A DNA stretch of 64,000 nt from JACCXG01 sp963785755 (GTDB lineage Bacteria; Acidobacteriota; Vicinamibacteria; Vicinamibacterales; 2-12-FULL-66-21): NCBI GenBank assembly GCA_963785755.1, contig CAWAXG010000037.1:124001-188000 (forward strand), read 5' to 3'. The stretch's first letter is position 1. Every line of letters starts with the position of its first letter. The translations under genes were made by a program, and so were the position numbers. The notes under the pieces were generated by a model. It was not told the DNA's origin and searched no databases. It saw only the letters and a list, made by a program, of their open reading frames with translations. Of this stretch, positions 19,011 through 28,377 are shown one piece after another.

Positions 19011-19688
19011 TCAACGGCCGGTCTCGTCATGGGCGGCATGCACCGGTTTGGATTCCGGCGACCACCGTTGTCTGAGGTATACCGCGAGCCAGACCATCGC
19101 GGCGATGGCGAGGAACTCGCTCTGCCAGTTCTGGAACGATTCAAACCAGAATCGCGGGGAGACGAGGTAATCCGCTAGCGCGGGCCGAACCTGGCCATGT
19201 TCGACCTGGTCTGCCGCATACGCCGCGTACCCGCCGGCGGCGTGGCCGACCCATGAGGCGAGAAACAAGACGATGAACGCCAGGCCAAGCGAGTGCTCGT
19301 ACAGGCGGAGCACCCATCCGCCGCGCTTGACCGGCCAAGGCACGTCGGGCTCGTCGGCGAAGTCGCGCGGGTCCGCATCGACGAGCTCCGTCACGCCGCG
19401 CCGCCTCGACTCCGGTGACCCCTTCTGGACCAGGAACGTCGTCAGCAGGACGAACACCGCCATCTGCAGGAACTCACTCTCCCAGTTCTCAAAGAGCGCT
19501 TCCCAAGGATGGCCCGTGCTCAGGTAGCCACTCCACGTCACCAGCGGCTCGCCGTGTTCGCGCTGGGTAGCGTTGTATTCGGACAAGCCGGTGATCATCT
19601 GACCGGCCAGGAGCAACAGGAACATCGCCATCAACACCAGCGTCAGCGCGCGATCGCGAAACCACCCCACGCTAGCTTCTCTGGCCAT
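19011..19688 (-). CDS. DUF6766-type membrane protein
   Basis: A 225-residue integral-membrane protein with the two-fold internal repeat of this family: each half has a hydrophobic helix and an Asn-Trp-Glu/Gln-Ser-Glu motif (ENWESEFLQMAVFVLL and QNWQSEFLAIAAMVWL). ATG 19688 is chosen because REASVGWFRDRALTLVLMAM matches a membrane N-terminus. The same frame stays open upstream to about 19840 through protein-like sequence (TASVRSPAKGIWTTPDG, then VVTDRFDRPC) that may be a separate short gene or a remnant. It is downstream of a YciF-like gene, typical of stress clusters. Function unknown. Confidence 0.75.
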   Translation of the reverse strand: MAREASVGWFRDRALTLVLMAMFLLLLAGQMITGLSEYNATQREHGEPLVTWSGYLSTGHPWEALFENWESEFLQMAVFVLLTTFLVQKGSPESRRRGVTELVDADPRDFADEPDVPWPVKRGGWVLRLYEHSLGLAFIVLFLASWVGHAAGGYAAYAADQVEHGQVRPALADYLVSPRFWFESFQNWQSEFLAIAAMVWLAVYLRQRWSPESKPVHAAHDETGR

Positions 19689-19864
19689 CACGTCAGTCCT
19701 GCATGAGCACGGTCGATCGAAGCGATCGGTGACCACCTCCACCATCACCACGTCCTGTTCGGTGTGGCCGTCCGGGGTCGTCCATATGCCCTTTGCGGGC
19801 GACCGCACAGAGGCGGTCAACCCGTCAAAGGTCTCGGCGAGCTCGATGTTGACGACGACGGTGC

Positions 19865-20455
19865 CTACCGGCGAAAGCCGCGCTTCGCTTTCAACGCCGG
19901 CGTCTTCTTCGCGCCAGCGCCGACCGCTGCCGGCTCCTCTTCATCCTCGTCAGGATGGGCAGTGTCCGCGGCATCCTGGTTGATGCCCCCCTCGGCGAGC
20001 GCCGAAAGCTTCTCGTCTGCCGCTTTCTCCTCGTCGAGCGTCTCCTGGAGCAGGTCCGCTGCGCCCGTATGCCCCATGGCCTTCGCCCACGCGACCAACG
20101 TCCCGTAGGCCGCCATTTCGTAGTGTTCCGCTCGCTGCCCGGCGGCAATCAGGCAGGCGTCCATCGTGGTGTCGTCGAAATCCTCGTCCATGATGGACTT
20201 GCCCTCTTCGATGATGCCCGCGATGCCGTCGCAATGCTTGCCGCGCACTTTCTCCTGGAGGCTTTCGAACACCTGTTCGAGGCGCTCGATCTGCCCCTGC
20301 GTCTCCTCGAGGTGCGTCTCGAACGCCTCGCGCAGCTGAGGTGAGGTGGCAGCCTTGGCAAGTTTCGGCAGTGCCTTCGTGAGCTGCCGTTCGGCGTCGT
20401 AGGTGTCGCGCAGTTCGTCGATGAATGCGTCGTGGAGCGTGCCTGCTTCAGCCAT
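19865..20455 (-). CDS. YciE/YciF-type ferritin-like protein (DUF892)
   Basis: A 196-residue protein with the DUF892 pattern DELRDTYDAERQLTKALPKL, ETHLEETQGQIERLEQVFE, AAGQRAEHYEMAAYGTLVAWA and ETLDEEKAADEKL. The spaced Glu and His residues form the di-iron site expected of this ferritin-like four-helix family. A low-complexity acidic then basic tail (DEDEEEP...KAKRGFRR) follows the fold. The family is associated with oxidative and osmotic stress. The cognate substrate is unknown. Confidence 0.9.
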   Translation of the reverse strand: MAEAGTLHDAFIDELRDTYDAERQLTKALPKLAKAATSPQLREAFETHLEETQGQIERLEQVFESLQEKVRGKHCDGIAGIIEEGKSIMDEDFDDTTMDACLIAAGQRAEHYEMAAYGTLVAWAKAMGHTGAADLLQETLDEEKAADEKLSALAEGGINQDAADTAHPDEDEEEPAAVGAGAKKTPALKAKRGFRR

Positions 20456-20848
20456 GGTCGAATCTCCGTCAGTTATGTCGTGATGAATCGAATGCGCATG
20501 CGATCACACGCGCAGGTGGATCGGTCTCCCGAACGATGTGAATGCCGGCTATGCCACCCCATGCCCGGCATCGGCCAAGAATGCAGTGGAATCGTGAAGG
20601 GCGTTGGCTGGCATAGTGCGCCCGTTGAAGAGCATTTCCCGTACCACCACGCCGCGATTGGCGTGTCATGCTCATGTCGATGAAGCCTTGCGCAGTACGC
20701 CACGACCACTCGGTCTCCGCCGCCAGCCACGCAGCCACAGTGGTATGGGTGAGCGCCGCGCTGCGCCGCGCGCCTCCCCGCCTGCGAACTGCTGAGTACT
20801 CTCGTCGATCGAAAGGTGGGCAGATGATGACCCAGGGTTGGCAGGCGA
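20456..20848. other. Gene-free stretch upstream of the DUF892 gene
   Basis: About 390 bases with only short overlapping frames on both strands. It must contain the DUF892 promoter, but I see no convincing -35/-10 pair or repeat. Confidence 0.4.
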
Positions 20849-21001
20849 ATGGACAGCCGCGACAACGGCTTCCGCGGCTGTCTGTCGCTCGAACTGTTCA
20901 CCCGCGAGTACTGGGCGCGCAGCGCCGACGAGAACCAGAAAACCGCAATGGAGAAGATCCGCGCCACGGTGCGCTCGGCTCTGGCGCGTAGCCTGACCTA
21001 G
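20849..21001 (+). pseudogene. Sugar phosphate isomerase/epimerase, C-terminal remnant
   Basis: A 50-residue frame, GFRGCLSLELFTREYWARSA then MEKIRATVRSALARSLT, that matches the last strand and helix of xylose-isomerase-like TIM barrels (pattern LSLELFNxxYW, then LEKMRxxVRxAL). The remaining roughly 230 residues are missing upstream. Confidence 0.5.
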
Positions 21002-21261
21002 GGGTGAATGCCGAGCGGTCCGCCGTCGTCCGCCATCACCGCGTCTGACCGTGCGGCCTCGCGGGTATCGTGATCGCTCCGTGCGGTCGTGAGCTCGGCG
21101 ATACGATTCGCGGCTTCTTTCCGCAGAGACGCCGCCTCGCGTGTGATGCGTGCCTCGCCGAGCCGTTCGACTTGGGCGACTCGTCGATCGAGCGCGTCAA
21201 CAAGCTCACGGAGCGCAGCCACGACGAGATCGCGACCTGACACAGGCTCAACGTGATTCAT
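20998..21261 (-). CDS. Small hypothetical protein
   Basis: An 87-residue charged, mostly helical frame (VVAALRELVDALDRRVAQVE, then SLRKEAANRIAEL), perhaps a coiled coil. It has a clear ATG start but no motif I can name. It lies antisense to and just past the isomerase remnant, in a region of decayed genes. Confidence 0.45.
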   Translation of the reverse strand: MNHVEPVSGRDLVVAALRELVDALDRRVAQVERLGEARITREAASLRKEAANRIAELTTARSDHDTREAARSDAVMADDGGPLGIHP

Positions 21262-21363
21262 GGATTACAGCCCATAGAAGTCGGAGCAACCCAGGTGCCG
21301 CTCGTGATCCATCGACCCAGGCATTCGGACCGCGCCAAAACGGCACAGATTTCTCAGACGACT

Positions 21364-21486
21364 TCAACGCGCGGCCAACGTCACGGTCTGGCGACGGTCA
21401 TACCACCATCGCAGCATGACGATTGGGACAGATAGAGCCAAGACCCAGAGTGTGACAAAGATGGCTTTCGTCTGTTCAAGTTGCAT
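21364..21486 (-). CDS. Possible 40-residue single-span membrane protein
   Basis: ATG 21486 opens a 40-residue frame with one hydrophobic helix (AIFVTLWVLALSVPIVML) followed by RWWYDRRQ, as in many small bacterial membrane proteins. No clear ribosome-binding site is visible. Another small membrane protein lies 250 bases away on the other strand. The remaining bases of 21262-21741 hold nothing I recognise. Confidence 0.3.
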   Translation of the reverse strand: MQLEQTKAIFVTLWVLALSVPIVMLRWWYDRRQTVTLAAR

Positions 21487-21741
21487 GGTGAAACGTTACG
21501 TGACGATGGCAAAGATAGCTGTTCCAGAATGCACAGCTCTGACGCCTCGGCGGCCAAGACGCGCACACCGCCTGCTCGAGGCAGGCGCTCATCCGTGGCA
21601 TTACCGCGCCCTTGCGGGATTCGCGTTCGTCGCGCGGATGAGGTCGATGCAGGCTGACGGCTGTGCAGAACCGTACAGACCGGGATGGCGAGAACGGTCA
21701 GGATAGTTTTGCACGCTTCGGCCTATCGACGGGGGGCATCC

Positions 21742-21879
21742 ATGCTGCTCATCATCGGCGTTCTCGTCGTCACCACACTCGTGGGTATCCTCCGTGTCCC
21801 GCGGGCGCTGGACCGCGCCCACCTTGGTTGGATGAGTGAGCGGTGGCTCGCAGAGCATCGAGCGATGCATCCATCGTAG
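21742..21879 (+). CDS. Small membrane protein, 45 residues
   Basis: ATG 21742 follows a GGGGGG run at a good ribosome-binding distance. The product has one transmembrane helix (LLIIGVLVVTTLVGIL) and a charged tail ending WMSERWLAEHRAMHPS. Function unknown. The upstream element GTTTTGCAC recurs before groEL and before the gene starting at 60098. Confidence 0.5.
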   Translation: MLLIIGVLVVTTLVGILRVPRALDRAHLGWMSERWLAEHRAMHPS

Positions 21880-21931
21880 CCGCGCCATGCGGCGCTGCCC
21901 GTCCGATCCCCGTTCGAGGCAGGAGGCACGC

Positions 21932-22510
21932 ATGACGAATATCACGCGGGTGGTGTTCCTTTCGGTATTGGCTCTCGATATTGAACATCTGGAGCGGTAT
22001 GAACTCGGCGCCACACGGGTGATCGAATGGTCCAGCACGGACGGTCAACAACTACGAGGTGCGCTCCTGCTGCCGCCCGGATATAGAGGCCGGACAACGT
22101 CTCCCATTGGTCGTGTGGGTTTACGGAGGTTCGAACGGATCCGCGACCGCCAATGTTTTCGGACTCGTTGGCACCGGGGCCACTTTTAACATGCAGATTC
22201 TTGCCACACGAGGCTACGCAATCTTATTTCCCGACGCGCCGCACCGAGAGGGTCGCGCCATGTCAGATTTGATGACGACCGTCATGCCCGGCGTGAATGC
22301 GGCGATCGAGCAAGGCTATGCCGATCCCGACAGACTTGCCGTCATGGGACAGAGCTACGGTGCGCATAGTGCGCTTTCCCTCATTGTGCAGACGAGCCGT
22401 TTCAAAGCGGCGGTCATTACCGCGGCGGTCGGGCATCCAGATCTGTTCGCCGCGTATACGGAGATGGGCTCGGATGGAACTGCGAGCGTGGATACCGACG
22501 CCTTCGCTCA
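21932..22510 (+). pseudogene. S9-type (prolyl oligopeptidase) alpha/beta hydrolase, truncated and frameshifted
   Basis: The start ATG 21932 follows an AGGAGG box. The first 50 residues end in RGALLLPPGY. The frame then shifts by one base near 22080-22090 and continues with the hydrolase core: LPLVVWVYGGSNG, ILFPDAPHREG and the nucleophile elbow MGQSYGAHSA (GxSxG). The similarity stops near 22500, before the catalytic Asp and His, and the next gene on the other strand begins at once. The propeller domain is also missing. Confidence 0.7.
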
Positions 22511-22558
22511 CTGCAAGCTGGCCCTAACGAATGACCACGCGTATCGTCCCGCAACATT

Positions 22559-23002
22559 TCAGGGCCCGAGGATGAGTCGACCCACCCACAGCGCACTCGC
22601 GAGCGCCAAGCCAATCGGCACCATCACCAGCAGAATGAGGACCGGGACACTCCATGCGAGGGCGAGGAGTTCGATCGACGTCAGAAGAACGGTCTTCCAA
22701 CGCCACGACTTCACGGGTCGACTGACGTCCACGACGTCGGTCGGATAGGCCGGCGTCACCACACGACGCGGCATGTCGGTACCGGCGGCTTCCTGGACTC
22801 GCCCCGCGATCTGAAGTCGAGGACGACGGATCGTGTTGAGTACCACGGTTGCCGTCAGCCAAAGCACCGCCGAGGCGACTACGACGCCGATAGTGGACCA
22901 GTTGGGAGGCAGCGCGACGCCGACCAACAGATACACCAGGCCGGCTGTCGGGATCGCCAACGCGAGCCCCAGGTTCATTGCGCTCTGAGAACTTCCGGTC
23001 AT
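22559..23002 (-). CDS. Hypothetical membrane protein
   Basis: 147 residues with hydrophobic helices at about 10-30, 35-58, 105-120 and 122-142, separated by a charged loop containing Arg-Arg-Pro-Arg and PAYPTDVVDVSRPVKSW. I do not recognise the family. It overlaps the upstream gene by 4 bases (ATGA), so they form a two-gene operon. Confidence 0.6.
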   Translation of the reverse strand: MTGSSQSAMNLGLALAIPTAGLVYLLVGVALPPNWSTIGVVVASAVLWLTATVVLNTIRRPRLQIAGRVQEAAGTDMPRRVVTPAYPTDVVDVSRPVKSWRWKTVLLTSIELLALAWSVPVLILLVMVPIGLALASALWVGRLILGP

Positions 23003-23250
23003 GCGCGTGCTCCGGATTCGTCTCGAAGTCGACTCGCGCCGATCGCGGCATCATCTCTGTCTTTGCCTGGCGTCGCGACATGAGCGCGGGCTGCCACGGG
23101 CGCTGACAGCAACGCGACTACCCCCATCAGCCCGATCATCGCCACCGCGATTCCCGACGGCACGGCCAGCGGCACCGGGCTCAACGCCACGATGGCGAGC
23201 ACGACGGCCGCAAACTGGGACACCGCGCCAATCCTGGATGTGACAAACAT
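22999..23250 (-). CDS. Small hypothetical membrane protein
   Basis: 83 residues with two hydrophobic segments (FAAVVLAIVALSPVPLAV and AVAMIGLMGVVALL) and a charged C-terminal tail. It is the first gene of the pair with the 147-residue membrane protein and divergent from groEL. Function unknown. Confidence 0.5.
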   Translation of the reverse strand: MFVTSRIGAVSQFAAVVLAIVALSPVPLAVPSGIAVAMIGLMGVVALLSAPVAARAHVATPGKDRDDAAIGASRLRDESGARA

Positions 23251-23375
23251 AGAACCCCTTCAGCCTTGACGAGCCCCGCCACGGGGGGACCAACCCACGA
23301 TCGAGCCTGACACACGGTTGCTGTCACGTCTGTCGCGTTGTGCACAGCGTGGCCGACGCTGAGCGGAGTGCAGTT

Positions 23376-23392
23376 TTGCACACAGCGTGCAA
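23376..23392. promoter_or_regulatory. Perfect inverted repeat upstream of groEL
   Basis: TTGCAC-ACAGC-GTGCAA, 6-base perfect arms, lies about 200 bases before groEL in the divergent gap 23251-23592. It is not CIRCE (TTAGCACTC-N9-GAGTGCTAA), which is absent. It could be an operator. Confidence 0.35.
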
Positions 23393-23592
23393 TACCCCTG
23401 GTCGTAGACTGTGGGTGCAGAGTTTCCAGAACTGAGCGACTAGCGAAGCTTGGGCGCCCTGCCTGCAGGGTGCGCGCCGGCGGCCCACTTTGGCCAGCCA
23501 ATGGAGCGCACAGGACATATCCCGCTCACACGCACCACGCGGTGCCCGACCCTCCGGCGCGTTGCGCGCGTCGCTTTCTTACGGAGCACATG

Positions 23593-25200
23593 ATGGCAAA
23601 CCAGATTACATACGGCGATTCCTCCCGCCAGGCGATTATGCGAGGGATCGACAGCCTGACGAATGCGGTGAAGGTGACGCTCGGGCCCAAGGGACGCAAC
23701 GTCATCCTCGGCAGGACATACGGTTCGCCCACGATCACCAAAGACGGCGTCACGGTCGCGAAGGAAATCGACTTGAAGGATGCCCTCGAGAACATGGGCG
23801 CCCAGATGGTGAAGGAAGTCGCGAGCAAGACCTCTGATGTTGCCGGCGACGGCACCACCACGGCCACCGTACTGACCCAGGCGATCTATCGCGAGGGGGC
23901 GAAGAATGTCACGGCCGGCGCCAACCCGATGGCCATCAGGCGCGGGATCGAGAAGGCCGTGGCGGCGATCTCGGCCGAGCTGAAGCGGATGTCGAAACCC
24001 GTGACGGGGTCGATGATCGCGCAGGTCGGCACGATTTCGGCGAACGGTGATGAAGCCATCGGGCGGATCATCGCCGAGGCGATGGACAAAGTCGGCAAGG
24101 ACGGCGTGATTACGGTCGAAGAAGGCAAGACGCTCGAAACGACGCTCGAGATCGTCGAAGGAATGCAGTTCGACCGCGGCTATCTCTCGCCGTACTTCGT
24201 CACCGATCCCGAACGCATGGAAGTCGTGCTCGACGACCCCTTCATCCTGGTGCACGAGCGGAAGATCAGCGCGATGAAGGATCTCCTGCCCGTGCTGGAG
24301 CTCGTCGCGCGCGCCAGCCGTCCGCTCCTCATCATCGCGGAGGACATCGAAGGCGAGGCGCTCGCAACCATTGTCGTCAACAAGCTGCGAGGCACGCTTC
24401 AGGTGGCTGCGGTCAAAGCGCCGGGGTACGGCGATCGGCGGAAAGCCATGTTGGAAGACGTGGCGGCTCTCACGAACGGCCGGGCCGTGACCGAGGATCT
24501 TGGCATCCGGCTCGAGTCCCTCACACTCGACGACCTCGGCCAGGCCAAGAAGGTGACGGTCGACAAGGACACGGCCACCATCATCGGCGGCGCCGGTGGC
24601 GCGGCGGCCATCGAGGGACGGGTCAAACAGCTGCGCACGCAGATCGAAGACACCACCTCCGACTACGATCGCGAGCAGCTGCAGGAGCGGCTCGCCAAGC
24701 TGGTCGGTGGAGTGGCGATCATCAAAGTGGGAGCGGCGACCGAGACCGAGATGAAGGAAAAGAAAGCCCGCGTCGAGGACGCGATGCACGCGACCAAAGC
24801 GGCCGTCGAAGAGGGCATCGTGCCGGGAGGTGGTGTGGCGCTGCTGCGGGCGTCGAAGGTCCTCGGGAGCTCAGAGGCTGCTGCCGACGAGCAGGTCGGC
24901 GTCAACATCATCCGCCGGGCGATCGAGGAACCGATGCGATGGATCGCGACCAACGCAGGCCACGAAGCCTCCATCGTCGTCCAGCGCGCGCGGGAGATGG
25001 AAGCCGACGAGGGCTTCAACGCACAGACCGAGCGCTACGAGAACCTGGTACAGGCGGGCGTGATCGATCCCACGAAAGTGGTTCGCTCCGCCCTGCAGAA
25101 CGCCGCCTCGATCGCGTCGCTCCTCCTGACGACCGAAGCGGTGGTCTCGCAGATTCCCGAACAGCAGAATGGAGGCACGAATGGTCACCACCACGCGTAA
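23593..25200 (+). CDS. groEL: Chaperonin GroEL, solitary copy without groES
   Basis: 60-kDa chaperonin of 535 residues. Canonical segments: AVKVTLGPKGRNVILG, the ATP site DVAGDGTTTATVL with the catalytic Asp, VEEGKTLETTLEIVEGMQFD and GIVPGGGVALLRA. It ends with IPEQQNGGTNGHHHA, so it lacks the usual GGM-rich tail and carries three His residues instead. No groES is adjacent, which suggests a second, specialised GroEL. Its last codons overlap the start of another small gene. Two ATGs (23590, 23593) follow a GGAG box. Confidence 0.95.
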   Translation: MANQITYGDSSRQAIMRGIDSLTNAVKVTLGPKGRNVILGRTYGSPTITKDGVTVAKEIDLKDALENMGAQMVKEVASKTSDVAGDGTTTATVLTQAIYREGAKNVTAGANPMAIRRGIEKAVAAISAELKRMSKPVTGSMIAQVGTISANGDEAIGRIIAEAMDKVGKDGVITVEEGKTLETTLEIVEGMQFDRGYLSPYFVTDPERMEVVLDDPFILVHERKISAMKDLLPVLELVARASRPLLIIAEDIEGEALATIVVNKLRGTLQVAAVKAPGYGDRRKAMLEDVAALTNGRAVTEDLGIRLESLTLDDLGQAKKVTVDKDTATIIGGAGGAAAIEGRVKQLRTQIEDTTSDYDREQLQERLAKLVGGVAIIKVGAATETEMKEKKARVEDAMHATKAAVEEGIVPGGGVALLRASKVLGSSEAAADEQVGVNIIRRAIEEPMRWIATNAGHEASIVVQRAREMEADEGFNAQTERYENLVQAGVIDPTKVVRSALQNAASIASLLLTTEAVVSQIPEQQNGGTNGHHHA

Positions 25201-25543
25201 CCTGCTCACCGCCTCGTGGACGGCAGATGTTCAGAGCTTCGAGTCAGCCGTCTCACGATTCACGCTGGATCGACCGCTTCCGAACGACTGTGAGGTGACG
25301 TTTTTCGAGATCGCCGGAGACGGCCACCTGCATGTCAACGTGACGCACAAGTACCAGACGACGGCGGCGAGTGGATGGGCGGGACCGGGGCGGCTGCCCA
25401 CAGGGTTTGTCCACAATCGGAGATTCGGCGACACGCGGCCAAATCACGTTATCCGGCAGATTCGGAACATGGTCTTTGCCGAGCGGATTGACGACGCGCG
25501 AAAAGACGGGAGCGCGCGCCCGGCGCGTCGGTCTATCTCATAG
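25181..25543 (+). CDS. Small protein overlapping the groEL end
   Basis: A 120-residue frame starting at ATG 25181 behind GGAGG, inside the last codons of groEL (20-base overlap). The translation (SFESAVSRFTLDRPLPNDCE, VTFFEIAGDGHLHVNVTHKY) looks like a real folded protein, with an RxxRNMVF helix and a basic tail. I do not recognise it. Coupling to groEL suggests a partner, client or co-regulated stress protein. Confidence 0.55.
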   Translation: MVTTTRNLLTASWTADVQSFESAVSRFTLDRPLPNDCEVTFFEIAGDGHLHVNVTHKYQTTAASGWAGPGRLPTGFVHNRRFGDTRPNHVIRQIRNMVFAERIDDARKDGSARPARRSIS

Positions 25544-25637
25544 TCGGTAGCCTGCCGTAAGTGGCGAGTGTTACCGTGCAGAACGCGGCGGCGGGCGAAC
25601 CGATTTCGCACCGGCCGACCCGCCGCTCAACGGTCGC

Positions 25638-28060
25638 TCAGAAGAGGAACCGCGCGCCGAGCTGAATCTCACGCGACGGGAATCGCGTGCTGGTGATGCG
25701 GCCGAACTGCAGATTGCCGAACTGTGTGTTCGGGTTCGAGAACTGCGCCTTGTTGAAGAGGTTGAAGAACTCGAACCGGACCTCGAGCGACCGCGTGCCG
25801 CCGAGTCCCGTACGTTTGAAGATCGAAAAGTCGGTGTTGACGAAGCGAGGACCGCGCACGTCGCCGATCACGTAGTTACCGAACTCGTACAGCGCCGGGT
25901 TCGCGAAGCAGCTCGTGTCGAACCATTGCCCGACTTCCTCGGTCATGCCCACCTCGCTGCATGTCTGGTTGGCGAAGTTCCCGGTCCCGGTATTCAGCTG
26001 CGACGTGGCGACCATGATGTTCAGCGGATCGCCACTCTGGAAGCTGCTGACCCCGTTCACGGCCCATCCTTCGAGAAGCTTCTGCACGGCCGCGCTGCCA
26101 CCCGACAGGTACGGCTTCCCGGGTCCGACCGGGAGCTCATACGCCCAGCTGACGACCAGGTTGTGTGGAATGTCGACGGCCTTTCCAATCGACGCGGCCC
26201 GCGTTTCGAACGCGGGATGCAGGATGAACGCGGTGTCTTCGCTCCGGGAGAACGTGTAGGCCACGAGTGCCTGCAGTCCCTTCGAGAACCGCTTGTCCAG
26301 CTTCACCTGCAGAGCGTCATACCAGGATGCCGCATCTCCCGAGCGTTGATTGATCGCCGTGATGTTCGGCACGAGATCAAAGTACGGTCGGCGCTGGTTC
26401 ACGTCGCCAGGTCCGGGCAGCGGGACGTTGATGTTGCGGCTCACGAAGATGTTCTTGCCCCGCGTGCCGACGTACGCCACGTCGAGCATCGAGTTCCAGG
26501 GGAGTTGCCGCTGGATGCCGGCATTGAACATGTGCGCCATGTTCGGCTTGTCGCCCGCCGGGAAGAAAAACACGGCGAAGCCCGGCGGCGGAACCATCGT
26601 CGGTGTGAGCGGCACAGGGGTGAAGCCAGGCAGCCCGTCGCTGACGGTGCGGAACGGCGTGAATTGGTCCGGCGTCGGCAGGTCGATTTGCTGGAACAGC
26701 GGGTGGTTCCGTTCCAGGGTTCCGCCGTTGGCGCCAAAATTGTCGCGGTAATAGCTGATACCGTAGGCCCCCCGGAACGCGGTCCGGCCGGCGTCTGGAG
26801 AATACGCCACGCCGAGACGAGGCGCCCAGCCGCCGTAGAAGTTCGTCGTCAGCGGGCCACGGTCGTCGTCCGATGCGAGGTGGATCAACCCGTCCTCCAG
26901 GCTGAAGTTCGTTTGCCGGTTGCTGTTCTCCACCGGACTCGTCAGCAGGTCCCAACGTAGTCCGAGGTTCACTGTCAGGTTGCTCGTGAGCCGCACATCA
27001 TCCTGGACGAAGAACCCCACGAAGTGAATCCGAACATCCGGGTAGGTGTCGACGAAGTCGCGCTGGACGCGATTCGGCAGGCCGAGCAGGAAGCTCGCCC
27101 ACGCGTGGCCCGTATTGGTCGCGCCGCGACTGCTCGTGTAGTTCCGGTCGAAGGTGAACAGCCCGCGAGGCTGCGTCTGCGGATTCGTCAGCGTCGAGCT
27201 GATACGCCGATAGTCGCCGCCGACCTTCATGGCGTGCTGGTTGAACTGCCACGTGAACGTGTCCGAGAACTGAAACGTCTTACCGATTCGGACCGAATTG
27301 CTGAACCCCGGCGAGCCGGTGCGCAGGAAGCCCGAGACGTTGAAGTCCGCGATCCCGGACGTGTAGGGGTGACCGTCGATGTTCCCGTTCGGAATGCCCA
27401 GCTCGTTGTTCTTCGGAATGCCGAAGTCCGAGCCAAACTGGTGCGAGTATGGTACTTGTTCAGGCCGAAACGGAACTCGTTGAGCTGCGTCGGCGACACC
27501 GTGTGGGTGTGCCCGATGACCGCGTTGAAGTTTCCGGACTCCGACCTGTTCCCGCCCGCCATGAATGATTGCCGGTCGGCGGCTCGAGGAAATCGCGATC
27601 GGCTCTCGAGTAGCGACCGAAGAACGAACCCCACCTGGGCAAGGTTGATAGTCGCCGCGGATGTCGAAGGCATTCTGGTCCTGTGCGACGACGTTGTTCT
27701 CGATGTAGTTGTCGGCCAGACCCGCGCGATTGGGCAACGGATAGAGATCGGCGACCTGCCGGACGATCGGATTGATACGCTCCGAGGGAATCTGGTTTCC
27801 CGAAAACGGGAGGCCGTTGACCGGGATCGAAGATCTGGCCGCCGAGGGCGCTGCAGATAGCCCCGTCGCATCTCAACGGTGGGCACGGTGGCGATGACAC
27901 GTGCGACCCTGGTCCTGGCGCAACGCCTGGTAGTCTCCGAAAAAGAATGCCCGGTTCACGGAGAATGGGTCGCCAAACGTGAATCCGAACTGGTGCGAGT
28001 TGAAGGGCGCCTTGGTCGCGGCAAAGAAGTTCACGTGCGTTCAGCATTGGTCCCTTCCTC
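25638..28060 (-). pseudogene. TonB-dependent receptor (Oar-like), N-terminally truncated and frameshifted
   Basis: Long outer-membrane beta-barrel of the carboxypeptidase-regulatory/TonB receptor type. The last 640 residues are intact: FTWQFNQHAMKVGGDYRR, FFVQDDVRLTSNLTVNLGLRWD, barrel strands and a C-terminal Phe after QLGARFLF. Upstream the frame changes near 27460 and several times between 27650 and 27900, with recognisable pieces (FNSHQFGFTFGDPFSVNRAF, LGGQIFDP). Sequence similarity starts abruptly at about 28060, so the signal peptide, CarboxypepD-like domain and plug (roughly 250 residues or more) are missing. Confidence 0.8.
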
Positions 28061-28377
28061 TCAAGCAGGTCGCAATGTCGAGGAGGGTCAGCAACCGCAG
28101 GGAGTCATCGGCGACTGTCGCGCGTCCCGTTTCCCCAGGAACCGTGGGCAGTAGCGCAGTGGCTGAACGGCTGCAAACGAGCCCGGTACACTGCGAACAC
28201 CTACACGATACCCCTTTTGAAATGTCAGTACCAGCAAAGCACGCGTAAGGACATCATCGTTGAGCTCAGCCGACCTGAAGTCGCGATTTCGAACCTCAAG
28301 AGCGTACGGCACGTCCGCTGCACACGATTGAACGCACGCCGCCAGCCGCTGCCGGAGCTCAACGAGGAGACGCAAGG
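28061..28377. other. Gene-free stretch between the receptor pseudogene and the FkbM gene
   Basis: About 315 bases without a recognisable gene. It presumably replaced the receptor's 5' end and contains the FkbM promoter, for which no clear boxes are seen. Confidence 0.4.

Noticed and set aside
20473..20967. Minus-strand frame of 164 codons
   Set aside because: It is antisense to the sugar isomerase remnant and has no coding-like pattern.
23251..23592. CIRCE operator for groEL
   Set aside because: No TTAGCACTC-N9-GAGTGCTAA or near match. Only an unrelated inverted repeat was found.
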